Shown: piece by piece, positions 6,851-15,891 of the stretch | Layout: each line of letters opens with the position of its first letter | How positions within the stretch are numbered: position 1 is the stretch's first letter | Assembly (NCBI RefSeq): GCF_000381545.1 | Contig: NZ_KB906679.1 | Coordinates: 1 to 64,000 of the forward strand | From: Rhodonellum psychrophilum GCM71 = DSM 17998 | GTDB taxonomy: Bacteria; Bacteroidota; Bacteroidia; Cytophagales; Cyclobacteriaceae | DNA length: 64,000 nucleotides | Direction of reading: 5' to 3' | The notes under the pieces: model-generated | What the model saw: only the letters and a program-made list of their open reading frames with translations | What the model was told of the DNA's origin: nothing | The model's database searches: none | Program-made: the position numbers and the translations under genes

Positions 6851-9556
6851 TCAACCAGTGCTTTTCAATCCACTGGACAAAGCATTTATCAGTCCAAGCA
6901 ACTTGGTTAATATCTCCTCTTTTTCTACACTGTTTTCCTCTTTAATATTCCGCCATGCGCTTAAATAGTGAATGTGTAAATGGTGGAGTAACTCCAGTTT
7001 ATCATTCCGCCATTTTAGATTGTCATATTGTCTATTTCTTCTGACAGAAGCAGGCTCTTCAAAAAGCGCTTCTATCATTTGAAAACCATTTTGGTAGTCC
7101 GTGAGAATTTTGTCCATAAACACTTCTCTTTCTTCCACTTCTTCATCCAATCCGGCATATTGCTTCATGATATTCAGATTTGAAAGAATGAGGTTGGTCT
7201 CCGTTTGTATCATTAAAAACTTGAAGAATCCCCAATGGTTAATGGATTTTTTCAATAGCGCATATTCTTCCGGCTTTTCCGTTTTTAATGCCTTTAGTGC
7301 CTCCCCAAGTCCATACCATCCAGTGATTGTGGTTCGGGAAAGATTCCAGCTAAACACCCATGGAATGGCCCTTAGGTCGTTTAAAGTTCTGGAACCGGTT
7401 CTTCTTGCCGGTCTTGAGCCGATTTTACTTCTTTCCAAAACATCAATACAGGTCACTTTGCTGTAAAAATTTATAAAGCCTTGTGTTTCGATAAGTTTTC
7501 TGTAATGCACGTATGATTTTTGAGCCAGGTACTCCATCGTTTGCAGGGGAAGGGCAATTTCTTTCGGATCAACCCTGTTTTTGATGATATGCCTTGCTAC
7601 CCCCGATGAAAGTGCGTTGAGGTTGTATGTGCCTGTCATTGGGTTGCCAAAGAGTTGCGCTACGGACTCTCCCTGCACCGTAAGCTTGATGGTTCCACTG
7701 ACTGTGTTTTCGGGCATACTTTCTAAAAACCGATGGTATTTGCCCCCACCTCTGCTGATAGTGCCTCCTGTGCCGTGGAAGAAGTAGATTTCCGTTTTGT
7801 TTTTTGTCCCAACCTCGAAAAGTAATTTTTCGGCTTTATATAAATTCCATTTACTGGCAATCGTTCCTCCATCTTTGTTGCTGTCACTGTAACCCAACAT
7901 GACTTCTTGCTTATGAGATAATTTTTCGGCCCTTTCTTTGGTAATTGGGTGCTGCAGGAATTTCTCCAAAATTTCGGGGCCATTGTGCAGGTCTGTGATG
8001 GTTTCGAATAAGGGCACAACCATAATGTTGGAATTCAACAACTGTGCTTCTCTCATCAGCAGATAGACCAGCAATAAATCGCTGAGATTTCTGGTCATGC
8101 TGATGATGAAGGAGCCTATTCCGTCTGAGCCATATTGATTTACATGCTGACGGACCACTCTGTAACAGTCCAGAACATTGTCGGCTTCCGCTCCATAGGC
8201 AACGGTAACATCGGTAATCGGCGAATTGCGCTCCAATAGGTGATTTAGAAAGTCAACCCGTTTATGCTCGTCCCAATTTTCAAAATCACTCTCTTTTTCG
8301 CCGATGGTCCTCAAAATCTGAGAAAAGGCTTTGTCATGAAAATCACTGTTCTGCCTGATATCCAATTTTGCCAAATGAAACCCGAAGCATTTTACAGTCC
8401 TTTCAACCGGAAAAAGCAGATCTTCAGCAATGCCATTGAGACCGGTTTCCAACAAGGTTTTTCTTAAAATTTTCAAATCCTCTTCCAAAAATCTACTTGA
8501 TCTATAATAGACACCTGAATCAGCAAATTTTCCGGAAATGGTATTTTCTGTTTGGAGTACAATTAGATTTACAAATTGTCTCCAAGGTTCGTGGGCATTT
8601 CTTTGAACTGCTTTTATGCCAGGCTCTCCCAATGCACTTATTTTCTTTTCTATACTTGCTGTCAGCAAAAGGGGGACGGGATTGGTAATTCCCGATATGG
8701 AAAGCTTTTTTGCTAAATGCAACAACTCTTCTTTCACCAGCAGGAGTGCTTTGTTTCTGTGAAGGACCAAAGTTTCCTGTGTCACCGTAGGGGTTACCAG
8801 TGGGTGACCATCTCGATCACCACCAACCCAACTACCGAAATTGATTTTGGGAAACGCATCCGGATCTTTCATTTTGTCAGGGTCAAAACCCAATGCTAAC
8901 CATGAACTTTTTAATTGTTGATCACTTTTCTCCAATACCAAAGGAAAAACGCTATTCAAGTAATGCAAGACATTGGCTCTCTCGTCTTTGATGTCTGGTT
9001 TTTCCAAATAGATTTCTCCCGTTCTCCACCACCTTTCCAATAAATAAATAATCTTTTCTTTGATGACATTTTGTTCCCGATTGCTCAATGCCGTATTTTC
9101 TCTTCGGACCAGAAGCAAGTACAGCTCCCGGTGAATCTCGATAACGGTCACTCTTTTTGCCTCCGTAGGATGTGCCGTAAGTGTTGGGTTTACTGTAGTT
9201 TCGGAAATGGCTTTGCGTATTTCATCCTCATTTACTGAGGCATCTTTCCAGATTTTCAATGCTTCTGCCCAGGAACCTCTGATTGGAGTGACGTTTTCCA
9301 AGTCTTCCATTTTCCTCCGGGATTGTGTAGCTGCATTTTCCTCTACCAAAGTCAACAATTGGAAATAAATGCTCAGGGATTGTATTGTCTTTTCACTGGA
9401 AATTTTCTTTTCATCTCCATGGATCTGTTGTGAGGTATTCATGATGAGAGAGATGACCTCAACTTCGTTGATGCGGGCCAACATTTCTGTATAGCAATCC
9501 ACAATAAAATTCCTGTCGTCTGATATTTTCTGATGCGGGGCTTCTTTGATATCCAT
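6851..9556 (-). CDS. ppc: Phosphoenolpyruvate carboxylase
   Basis: A 901-residue enzyme that carboxylates PEP with bicarbonate to oxaloacetate, refilling the TCA cycle. Full-length family features are seen: LTAHPTE with catalytic His129, VGGDRDGHP, the GYSDSNKDGG segment, FHGTGGTISRGGG, the R/G-rich QGESVAQLFGNP and SRPARRTGS, and a C-terminal tail ending SGLKSTG. Plant and enterobacterial enzymes end in NTG; here it is STG. Catalytic residues look intact. It is monocistronic with a long AT-rich intergenic region upstream. The start Met gives an acidic N-terminus without a signal peptide, consistent with the cytoplasm. Confidence 0.97.
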   Translation of the reverse strand: MDIKEAPHQKISDDRNFIVDCYTEMLARINEVEVISLIMNTSQQIHGDEKKISSEKTIQSLSIYFQLLTLVEENAATQSRRKMEDLENVTPIRGSWAEALKIWKDASVNEDEIRKAISETTVNPTLTAHPTEAKRVTVIEIHRELYLLLVRRENTALSNREQNVIKEKIIYLLERWWRTGEIYLEKPDIKDERANVLHYLNSVFPLVLEKSDQQLKSSWLALGFDPDKMKDPDAFPKINFGSWVGGDRDGHPLVTPTVTQETLVLHRNKALLLVKEELLHLAKKLSISGITNPVPLLLTASIEKKISALGEPGIKAVQRNAHEPWRQFVNLIVLQTENTISGKFADSGVYYRSSRFLEEDLKILRKTLLETGLNGIAEDLLFPVERTVKCFGFHLAKLDIRQNSDFHDKAFSQILRTIGEKESDFENWDEHKRVDFLNHLLERNSPITDVTVAYGAEADNVLDCYRVVRQHVNQYGSDGIGSFIISMTRNLSDLLLVYLLMREAQLLNSNIMVVPLFETITDLHNGPEILEKFLQHPITKERAEKLSHKQEVMLGYSDSNKDGGTIASKWNLYKAEKLLFEVGTKNKTEIYFFHGTGGTISRGGGKYHRFLESMPENTVSGTIKLTVQGESVAQLFGNPMTGTYNLNALSSGVARHIIKNRVDPKEIALPLQTMEYLAQKSYVHYRKLIETQGFINFYSKVTCIDVLERSKIGSRPARRTGSRTLNDLRAIPWVFSWNLSRTTITGWYGLGEALKALKTEKPEEYALLKKSINHWGFFKFLMIQTETNLILSNLNIMKQYAGLDEEVEEREVFMDKILTDYQNGFQMIEALFEEPASVRRNRQYDNLKWRNDKLELLHHLHIHYLSAWRNIKEENSVEKEEILTKLLGLINALSSGLKSTG

Positions 9557-9639
9557 GTGCTAAAAATGAAGAAAAATGCCTGTTTATAAAAGTGATATTC
9601 AGTTTTTAAAGAGTAGGAAAATAGTCTTCGGTCAGATTC

Positions 9640-9766
9640 AACCTGTGTTTGGCATTGCCGATTCTATTTCAGCCCGAAATGGCTACACAATCAGCAAAGT
9701 GTTTTCTGTTTTTGATTTTTAATTTGAGGAATAAGGCCATTTAGAAAACCAATGCAAATTTCGGGT
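9640..9766 (-). repeat. Copy H of the intergenic element (127 bp, shortened)
   Basis: On the minus strand it begins ACCCGAAATTTGCATT (9751-9766) and ends AATGCCAAACACAGGTT (9640-9656), the two inverted ends of the family. It is shorter than the usual 166-171 bp, so internal sequence has been lost. The inner segment GCCATTTCGGGCTGAAATAG matches copy C (49161-49328). Confidence 0.7.
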
Positions 9767-9921
9767 ACAAGCTGCTAAGGCCCCAAGTCCTTCTGATAGC
9801 AAGAGCCGCTTGGTTGTCTGGTGATTTGGGAAGGGTGGTAAGCCAAATTGAAAGATGCTTTCTAATAAGGGCTACAGCAATGTAGAGAACGGTTGCTTCA
9901 ATATTTTTTTGAGTCCATGAT

Positions 9922-10086
9922 TCATAGTTCTATAAATGCAAAAGGTTTGGCTTGTTTGAATTTGCTGGAAGTTTCACCTGAATAAGTTTTATGATCCGAT
10001 AAATCCAATTTCCGAACACTTCCTTTTTCGCTAAAATCAACCTTCTTTAAATCAACCCAAAATTCCAAGTTACAATCTTCAAGTTT
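9922..10086 (-). pseudogene. Possible 3' remnant of a lost gene
   Basis: On the minus strand a frame of about 54 codons stays open to a TGA at 9922 and reads like real protein (charged/hydrophobic mix: WVDLKKVDFSEKGSV, then KFKQAKPFAFIEL). It has an upstream in-frame stop at ~10087 and no start codon. The fragment is not identified. It lies immediately downstream of the HNH/GIY-YIG nuclease pair, so it may be left over from a larger locus; low certainty. Confidence 0.3.
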
Positions 10087-10243
10087 TTATTGTTTTAAAT
10101 ACAGGATTGGGTTTTATCTACTAAGAAATAAGATGATTTACAAAACCTAAAACATCTAAAGGCAAAGAACATGATAAGAGGCACAAAGCTTTAACTAAGC
10201 ACCGAATCCGCTTTTTTCAAATGGATTTTAGCAGCAATAATAA

Positions 10244-11029
10244 TCATTTTTTAAAGATGTAAGTCCTGTGATACTTTAGATATTCTTTGTTCAAATCTTT
10301 CTTTTTTGTAGGTAGAAGTTGTTTACCTTTTAGTAATTCCAGTTTGGATTTTAGTTGTTTAGAAAATATTGATTTGTCCGATGCAACAATAACTTTCAAG
10401 TCGTCTGTAAAAGATATAAATCCCTTATCAAAAAGCACATCAATTTCAATGTAAAGGCAAATTCCGTTTGAAATGTCACCTCTATAGTTCTTGTTGTGTG
10501 ACCATGGGATAATATGACTTGCTGTCAATAGGGTTTGCTCAGAAATTTCAGTTAAAGCGCACTTGTTACCAAAGTTTTTTAAAACGCCTTTTCTAAATTT
10601 TGACTGTCCAAGTCTGATATTTATTTCTGCTTTGGCATTTTCTATAAAAAAATCGTCTTCGATATCAAAAGAGGCATGTTGAACTAATGGCATTGAATGA
10701 TAAGAAGAAATATCTACTGAAAGTTCAGAATTGCTACGCATCAAAAATTGGTGGTTTAGAATTACGGCCGTCCATCTATTTGGGTATTTTCCTGTTGTCT
10801 TATTTTTTTCAACGAAAAGGTGCTTTAATACTTTAAAAGGTATGCAGTAATAATCATTTTCATCTTGCTGGTCAGTCCAAATAACAATATTGAATTTTTC
10901 TCCAAATGTAGTCGTCAGTTTTAAAATTACACTTTCTTGAAAGCCGCTCCATTTGTTGTCAGAACTGGCTTTTAAAATATAATTATTTCCTCCGTCAGAC
11001 CAGTTTTTGATGTTAAGTGCTCGGTTCAT
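10244..11029 (-). CDS. HNH endonuclease-family protein with an altered metal-site residue
   Basis: A 261-residue protein. The C-terminal part is an HNH_2-type domain: RLGQSKFRKGVL, CALT (C157), ASHIIPWS with general-base His172, SNGICL with Asn188, then FDKGFIS. In this family the next segment normally reads LSALHD..FD, but here it is LYIEIDVLFD, so the metal-binding histidine is Ile196. This could abolish cleavage or change metal use. The N-terminal half (about 1-125) is a separate alpha/beta region without an assigned family. The gene follows the GIY-YIG gene with 29 bases between, probably one transcript; a restriction- or defence-type pair is possible but unproven. Confidence 0.75.
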   Translation of the reverse strand: MNRALNIKNWSDGGNNYILKASSDNKWSGFQESVILKLTTTFGEKFNIVIWTDQQDENDYYCIPFKVLKHLFVEKNKTTGKYPNRWTAVILNHQFLMRSNSELSVDISSYHSMPLVQHASFDIEDDFFIENAKAEINIRLGQSKFRKGVLKNFGNKCALTEISEQTLLTASHIIPWSHNKNYRGDISNGICLYIEIDVLFDKGFISFTDDLKVIVASDKSIFSKQLKSKLELLKGKQLLPTKKKDLNKEYLKYHRTYIFKK

Positions 11030-11058
11030 AATTGTTGAGACTAGCGTTTATAGCTTTC

Positions 11059-11922
11059 TTATACCTTCGTTCCTTTTTCGTTTGTTTCGTAATCTTTTAG
11101 TGTTGTCCCATCTTTTTGTTTCCATTCAGTCAGGCCGTTTGCACTTCGACCCATAATCATCACAGCTGCTGAGGAGGGACTGCCAAAAATATAATCTTCC
11201 GAGAATTCAAAAAAATCTCCTTTGTTTATAAGGACTCCTTCGTCAATTAATTTTTGTCTAGTAATGAGGTAGTTAGGATTCATTGAATTAACTGTTGTGG
11301 CGGCGGATTTTGATCCTTTAAAAACAACAAATCCATCAGATGTTGGTTCTCCTTGTCCGTCTGCTCCGCGGGCTGCCTTAATTGTAAAAATGGCTTGTTT
11401 CTGTTTTGTTTTGATTTCCCGTTTTTCCTCAAATGTTTTATGTCCTAAAGTATTCACTAGCATTTTTACATATTCAATAAATTCTTCCATTTCTGCTCGG
11501 TCTGATTCTGAAATTGAAGATTGGGTTGGAATAACAAAATTGTCTACTTTGTATCTCTTTGCTGTTTTAGCAATATCATGTAGTCTATTTTCCAAGTATT
11601 TAATGTGGGCTTTATTAAGGTTATCATCCTTACTTATAAAAACAACGGCTTCATTCCAAAAATCTTTTTGTGTCAGTTGTTGATTAAGTCTTTTTAAAAT
11701 TGACTCTGCTTCTCCTATGTAAACTTGATCTTTTTCCTCATCATCTTTTCCAAATAGCAGATAAATTCCTGGACTAGTTAAATCAGATCTATCTGTGCAG
11801 TCTTTTATTTTCACCCGCGGTATTTTATATGCTTTACCTGACCAATTTGAAAGTTCAATACTCATGCGTCCATTTGGATCTCCGTCGATTAAGAAAATTT
11901 TTATTGTTTTTCCGTATTTCAT
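11059..11922 (-). CDS. GIY-YIG nuclease with C-terminal DUF4357
   Basis: A 287-residue protein. After a ~45-residue lead comes a GIY-YIG domain: GIY at 52-54, YIG at 68-70, conserved Arg78 and catalytic Glu111 in KYLENRL, all consistent with an active nuclease. A linker is followed by DUF4357 at about 195-280 (FVVFKGSKSA..., then SPSSAAVMIMGRSANGLTEWK, then DGTTLKDYE), a small domain often found on GIY-YIG and restriction-related proteins. It is the first gene of a two-gene unit with the HNH protein. Cytoplasmic; target unknown. Confidence 0.88.
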   Translation of the reverse strand: MKYGKTIKIFLIDGDPNGRMSIELSNWSGKAYKIPRVKIKDCTDRSDLTSPGIYLLFGKDDEEKDQVYIGEAESILKRLNQQLTQKDFWNEAVVFISKDDNLNKAHIKYLENRLHDIAKTAKRYKVDNFVIPTQSSISESDRAEMEEFIEYVKMLVNTLGHKTFEEKREIKTKQKQAIFTIKAARGADGQGEPTSDGFVVFKGSKSAATTVNSMNPNYLITRQKLIDEGVLINKGDFFEFSEDYIFGSPSSAAVMIMGRSANGLTEWKQKDGTTLKDYETNEKGTKV

Positions 11923-12096
11923 TTTTAATGGTGTGTGGTCTGTTTTATCAATGAGCTTTAATGCATTATCATCAATACTTGTTGATATTTTTCAATTCAT
12001 TAAAAGTAAAACTAATCCTTAAATATCCAACCCATCACCGCACTTTTCACTTATCTAAAATCAGCGCGCCAATGGGAGTGGAGTACCGATTTTCTA

Positions 12097-12266
12097 AACC
12101 CCGAACTTTGCGTACCCAATTCCATCCCAGCCTATAATTGCCTAAAAATCCGTCACCTATTTGATGCTTTCGACTTCATCCTATCGGTGCTATTCACAAT
12201 TCTCCAAACAGATTGATTTCCCTACGGTTTCAATCCCCATTTAGAAATCCAATGCGTATTTCGAGG
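12097..12266 (-). repeat. Copy F of the ~168-bp intergenic element
   Basis: 170 bp. On the minus strand it starts CCTCGAAATACGCATTGG, carries GGGAAATCAATCTG, GATGAAGTCGAAAG and AGGCTGGGATGG in the family order, and ends TACGCAAAGTTCGGGGTT. It lies between the nuclease pair and the terminator of the rhodanese gene. Confidence 0.75.
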
Positions 12267-12277
12267 AAAATTTGAAT

Positions 12278-12312
12278 AAAAAAAAATCGGGCTGCTTTTC
12301 AGCAACCCGATT
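12278..12312 (-). terminator. Rho-independent terminator of the MBL-rhodanese gene
   Basis: On the minus strand an interrupted hairpin (AATCGGG...GCTG / CAGC...CCGATT around an AAAA loop) is followed by a run of nine T. It lies 27 bases after the stop codon of the gene at 12339-13715. Confidence 0.85.
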
Positions 12313-12338
12313 CTATTTATGGATTTTACAGTGTTCAA

Positions 12339-13715
12339 TTAGGCAGTCCAATCATTCCATCCGCCTGCATAGTTTTCGATATTGTCGAAGCCATTTGCCT
12401 TCAAGACGGAATATGCGATTGCTGCACGGGCACCACCTTGACAGTGAATGATGACGGGTTTGTCTTTCGACACTTTATCCAGATTTTGATAAAGCTTGCC
12501 TAGGAAAAGATTGTCTGCTCCTTCGATATGTCCTTTTTTGAATTCGGATACACCTCTGACGTCGATCACCTGTACATTCCCTTTTTCCAATTTGGCCTTT
12601 ACATCTTCCTTGTCAATGGGCGTGTAAGACTCCAATGCTCCTTCAAATTCCACCAATTGGGCAGGAGTGATAAAGCCATGGATATTGTCCAGACCGATTC
12701 TCATCAATTTCCGGGTGAGGTCGTCGATTTGGTTTTCTTCTGCGATCAAGACGAAGAATTCCTCATAGTTCAGGTACCAACCCATCCATGTTGAGAATGA
12801 ATTGTTGTTGGTGATGCTCAAAGTTCCCTTCAAGAATCCGTTTCTGTAGTCTTCGGCCGTTCTGGTGTCGATGATTTTCAAAGCCTTCTTTTTGGCGTCT
12901 TCAAATTCAGCTTTTGAAAGGTTTTTGATTTTTGGAACTTCTGTCAGCAACTTTCTGTCCACCTTGTTCAACTTCTTCATCATGGCGAAGTATTTGGGTG
13001 GTTCTGGTTGGTCTGCCAGGAGTTCTTTGCTGAATGCAGTTTTGTCATCCAGCATCTGCAAGGCCCAGTTTCTGATTTTTTCGTAACCTACGGTCGTCAT
13101 GGGTACGGCTCCAAGAGCCTTGCCACAGGCCGAACCGGCGCCATGCCCAGGCCATACCTGAATATAATCCTGCAACTGAACGAAGGATTGGAGGGAGTCA
13201 TACATTTGTGCGGCTCCGATATCCTGTGTTCCGACCAAGCCAGCGGCTTGCTCCAAAAGATCCGGTCTTCCGACATCTCCCACAAACACGAAATCTCCTG
13301 TAAACAGCATCGCTGGCTCAGTGGTAGCGGGTTTGTCTGTCAATAGGAAACTGACGGATTCTGGTGTATGACCAGGGGTATGCAATACCTCAAAGGTGAT
13401 GTTTCCCAACTTGATGATGTCACCATGCTTGATTTTGTTGTGCGGAAACTCATATTTCCAATTTTCGTCGCCTTCATCCGAAAGGTACATTTCTGCACCC
13501 GTGAGGGCTGCCAATTCCCTGGATCCACTCAGGAAGTCTGCGTGGATATGGGTTTCCAAAATGTGGGTGATTTTAAAATTGTTGGCTTTGGCGATCTGCA
13601 GATAGGTATCCACATCTCTTTTTGGGTCGATGACTGCGGCAATTCCACTTGCTTGACATCCGATTACATAACTTGCCTGCGCAAGGCTTTTGTCATAAAC
13701 GAGTTCGAAGAACAT
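12339..13715 (-). CDS. MBL-fold persulfide dioxygenase with two rhodanese domains
   Basis: A 458-residue protein. The N-terminal metallo-beta-lactamase domain (about 1-245) has the ETHIHADFLSGS segment (H56, H58, D60), LHTPGHTPES, and GDFVFVGDVGRPDL with an iron-type ligand Asp. The position after HxHxD is Phe instead of His, common in the ETHE1/CstB-like group with one iron. Two rhodanese domains follow: the first (about 265-355) lacks a catalytic Cys, the second (about 365-458) has C425-QGGARA. Such enzymes oxidise persulfide sulfur to sulfite and move sulfane sulfur. It stands alone with its own terminator, and complements the ArsR-thioredoxin-rhodanese operon as a sulfur-handling function. 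Confidence 0.92.
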   Translation of the reverse strand: MFFELVYDKSLAQASYVIGCQASGIAAVIDPKRDVDTYLQIAKANNFKITHILETHIHADFLSGSRELAALTGAEMYLSDEGDENWKYEFPHNKIKHGDIIKLGNITFEVLHTPGHTPESVSFLLTDKPATTEPAMLFTGDFVFVGDVGRPDLLEQAAGLVGTQDIGAAQMYDSLQSFVQLQDYIQVWPGHGAGSACGKALGAVPMTTVGYEKIRNWALQMLDDKTAFSKELLADQPEPPKYFAMMKKLNKVDRKLLTEVPKIKNLSKAEFEDAKKKALKIIDTRTAEDYRNGFLKGTLSITNNNSFSTWMGWYLNYEEFFVLIAEENQIDDLTRKLMRIGLDNIHGFITPAQLVEFEGALESYTPIDKEDVKAKLEKGNVQVIDVRGVSEFKKGHIEGADNLFLGKLYQNLDKVSKDKPVIIHCQGGARAAIAYSVLKANGFDNIENYAGGWNDWTA

Positions 13716-14242
13716 ATTTTTCCTTATTTGTTTGTTTAACCTGATTTGTGAATTTTCAGTCCCATGCTTTCACCATCGGGGGACAGTTGGGTTTAAATTC
13801 ATTTTATTTACACTGCAAAATAAGGGATTATAATTTTCTGATAATGTGATAAAAATTACCTAAGAAACAGCAATGGAGGAAAAATACCCTATTTAGGGAG
13901 TTTTCTTTCCTTATGTGGCATTTGCCATGCTTCCCAAATCTCCTGTTTCCCGAAGACGGGCTGATTTTCTAACAAAACACCATTCAACCCGAAACATGCA
14001 TTCCGTTTCCAAATGAGATCGAAACTGCAGGAAAATCAGACTATTGGGAGACCAATTCCTGATGCCAATAGGGTGAAGTCAAAATCAATCAACACCTAAT
14101 TGAATAACAGTTAATTATACTATTGAATTGAGTTCGCAATGCATAAAACGGATTCAATTCTTATTCTGCCTTATTCCTGCTCTTCCAGTCTTTTTTTCTT
14201 ACAGTTTCATCCCCATAAGGAAACCTGATGCCCATATCGAGT
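13716..14242. other. Intergenic region containing repeat copy A
   Basis: A 527-base gap with a full copy of the intergenic element at 13986-14155. The part next to 13715 is AT-rich and should contain the promoter of the MBL-rhodanese gene, but no box is clear enough to name. Confidence 0.5.
13986..14155 (+). repeat. Copy A of the ~168-bp intergenic element (best-preserved pair with copy B)
   Basis: 170 bp on the plus strand, from AACCCGAAACATGCATT to AATGCATAAAACGGATT, so the two ends form an imperfect inverted repeat. Inside, in order: TTTCCAAATGAGATCGAAAC, GAAAATCAGACTATTGGGAG, ATAGGGTGAAGTCAAAA, CACCTAATTGA. It aligns over its whole length with 51335-51503. No reading frame is conserved through it. 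Confidence 0.85.
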
Positions 14243-15445
14243 TCAATCTGCTGTTTCTCTGATTTTGACATAGGCTTTCAAATCCGAATGGAGGATCTTT
14301 TCCAATTCCTGTTCATTGCCTTTGCTGGTCTCGGTAAACAAGAATCCAAAGACCCCGAATTTGTCGAATTTGATTTTTCGCACATGGAGTGGGTTTTCAA
14401 AATCCCGGAGCAGTTTTTCGAAATCGAAAGCTTCTACTTCCTCAGGCTTGTAACCGAGAGGATTGTCCAGCAAAACCAAGCTGTAGATTTTGTCCTTTCT
14501 GGTTTTGAAAATGGCTTCCCAGTCTGGTTTTTGGTTGTTGAGAAAATAGGCGTAGGAATTGATCCCATACCCAAACCAGGTCAAATCCGCTGTCGTGCAC
14601 CAGCCTCCAAACCGCATCGGGTTGACTTCTATGGGGATGATTTTCCCCTCGGAATCCACCCTGATTTCAATGTGCAGCGGAAAATTCCTCAAATCCACCC
14701 TTTTACCAATGTCCTGAAGGAAGTCCATGAGGGGTTGATAAAGCGATTCGATGATCTCTTGCGAGCTGGAGTATACACGGTCGCTGACATCCTTTTCCGA
14801 AATAAAGACATGGTGCAGAATGTTGAGTATCACCGGACTTCCATTTTCATCAAAATAACAGTCAAAGGCATATTCCTCTCCTTTTATGTATTCTTCAATG
14901 ATAAAGTCCGTATTGCCCAGCACTTCTTTGGGGTAAAGAGATTGGGTTCTGGAAATGTCTTTTTCGATCTTGGCCAAGGTTTCTTCCCATTCCTCCAAGC
15001 CATCCACTTTATAGACCGCGATGCTGAAAAAACCGACGGCGGGCTTGATGATCAAGGGGAATTTGAATCCGGAAACATCGAGTGATTTCAGCCCCTCAAA
15101 AGGAACACCCATATAGAAGTAATCCGGGAATGCATCCTTGACCAGTTCCCGAAATTTCACTTTGTTTTTGAAAAGGTCGATGTGCTTGGGGAATTTTGTC
15201 CCTTGGGCATTTTTCTGGATCCAACTGATTGAATTTTCCGAATTGGTATAGACCAATTCATTTTCATTGTTCCGAAGTTTCGAAGCCGCATCCTGCTCTG
15301 AAATCCAACGAATAGGCTTTCCTTCCGTCAGTTTCTTGGCTTCAGGAGTGGCAATGACTTCAAAATTGTTTTCAACAATGGTTTCAATCAAAAAATCCGA
15401 TACAAAGGGGTAGTCTAGTAAAATCATAAGAGGGTTTTCAGACAA
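14243..15445 (-). CDS. ATP-grasp domain protein
   Basis: A 400-residue cytoplasmic protein with an ATP-grasp fold. Visible features are an N-terminal pre-ATP-grasp region (LMILLDYPFVSDFL), the ATP-lysine strand FPLIIKPAVGFFSI, the FIIEEYIKGEEYAFDCYF segment, and the metal-binding strand IPIEVNPMRFGGW near residue 275. ATP-grasp enzymes ligate a carboxylate, via an acyl-phosphate, to an amine or thiol; the substrate is unknown. It stands alone between two intergenic elements. The protein resembles biotin-carboxylase-type rather than DdlA-type members in the order of motifs. Confidence 0.82.
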   Translation of the reverse strand: MSENPLMILLDYPFVSDFLIETIVENNFEVIATPEAKKLTEGKPIRWISEQDAASKLRNNENELVYTNSENSISWIQKNAQGTKFPKHIDLFKNKVKFRELVKDAFPDYFYMGVPFEGLKSLDVSGFKFPLIIKPAVGFFSIAVYKVDGLEEWEETLAKIEKDISRTQSLYPKEVLGNTDFIIEEYIKGEEYAFDCYFDENGSPVILNILHHVFISEKDVSDRVYSSSQEIIESLYQPLMDFLQDIGKRVDLRNFPLHIEIRVDSEGKIIPIEVNPMRFGGWCTTADLTWFGYGINSYAYFLNNQKPDWEAIFKTRKDKIYSLVLLDNPLGYKPEEVEAFDFEKLLRDFENPLHVRKIKFDKFGVFGFLFTETSKGNEQELEKILHSDLKAYVKIRETAD

Positions 15446-15529
15446 CTAATATATTGCATTCTCAAGTGATGGGGCAATTAATTTTTTAAATGGGGAAAGA
15501 AATTTGCGAAATCGATCAATTTTGAACCT

Positions 15530-15696
15530 AACCCGTTTTATGCATGAACAATTCAATTTGACCTGAAATCGCCCAATAATCTTCAGTTGTTTGCAATTCT
15601 TGACTTCACCGCATCGATGATTTGTCTTATTCTTTGGATATTCTGATTTTCTTGCCTTTTCAAGCCCATGGGGAAATCGAATGCACATTTCGGATT
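15530..15696 (-). repeat. Copy D of the ~168-bp intergenic element
   Basis: 167 bp. On the minus strand it runs from AATCCGAAATGTGCATTCG through AAGAAAATCAGAATATCC and GCGGTGAAGTCAAGAATTG to ATGCATAAAACGGGTT. The two ends are inverted copies of each other. It is closest to copy E (20389-20554), with which it also shares TTGGGCGATTTCAG-like sequence near the right side. Confidence 0.8.
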
Positions 15697-15752
15697 GAAA
15701 GCCATAGGCTTCTCCGTACTTTTTACCCCACGATTCATTTTGGGGAAAGCAG
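15697..15752 (+). repeat. Second short repeat (with 53640-53693)
   Basis: The plus-strand segment AAAGCCATAGGCTT, then CCCACGATTCATTTTGGGG and AAAGCAGAATGC, recurs with few changes at 53640-53693 (CCCACAATTCATTTGGGG there). It directly adjoins element copy D. It may be part of a longer or different repeat type. Confidence 0.6.
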
Positions 15753-15891
15753 AATGCAATCCCCGGCTCAAAATGCCATTGTCAGGAGAATACTTTTGCG
15801 CGAAACAATAACCCTGGTGGAGGCACGATCCTGATCACAGCAAGACAGCGGCTGCTGCCGCAAACAGGTGATCCTAAATTGCCGCGAAACC

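Larger units (their letters stand above)
9557..10243. other. Intergenic region with repeat copy H and a coding remnant
   Basis: A ~690-base gap between ppc and the HNH gene. It holds one shortened copy of the intergenic element (9640-9766) and a short minus-strand open remnant (9922-10086). Nothing else is supported. Confidence 0.5.
15446..15891. other. Intergenic region with repeat copy D and a second short repeat
   Basis: A 446-base gap, mostly filled by element copy D (15530-15696) and, abutting it, a ~55-bp motif that recurs at 53640-53693. Short frames in it are translations of the repeat and are not counted as genes. Confidence 0.5.

Noticed and set aside
14228-15085. 285-codon plus-strand frame
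   Set aside because: It lies antisense within the ATP-grasp gene, whose motifs are clear; the frame is a shadow.
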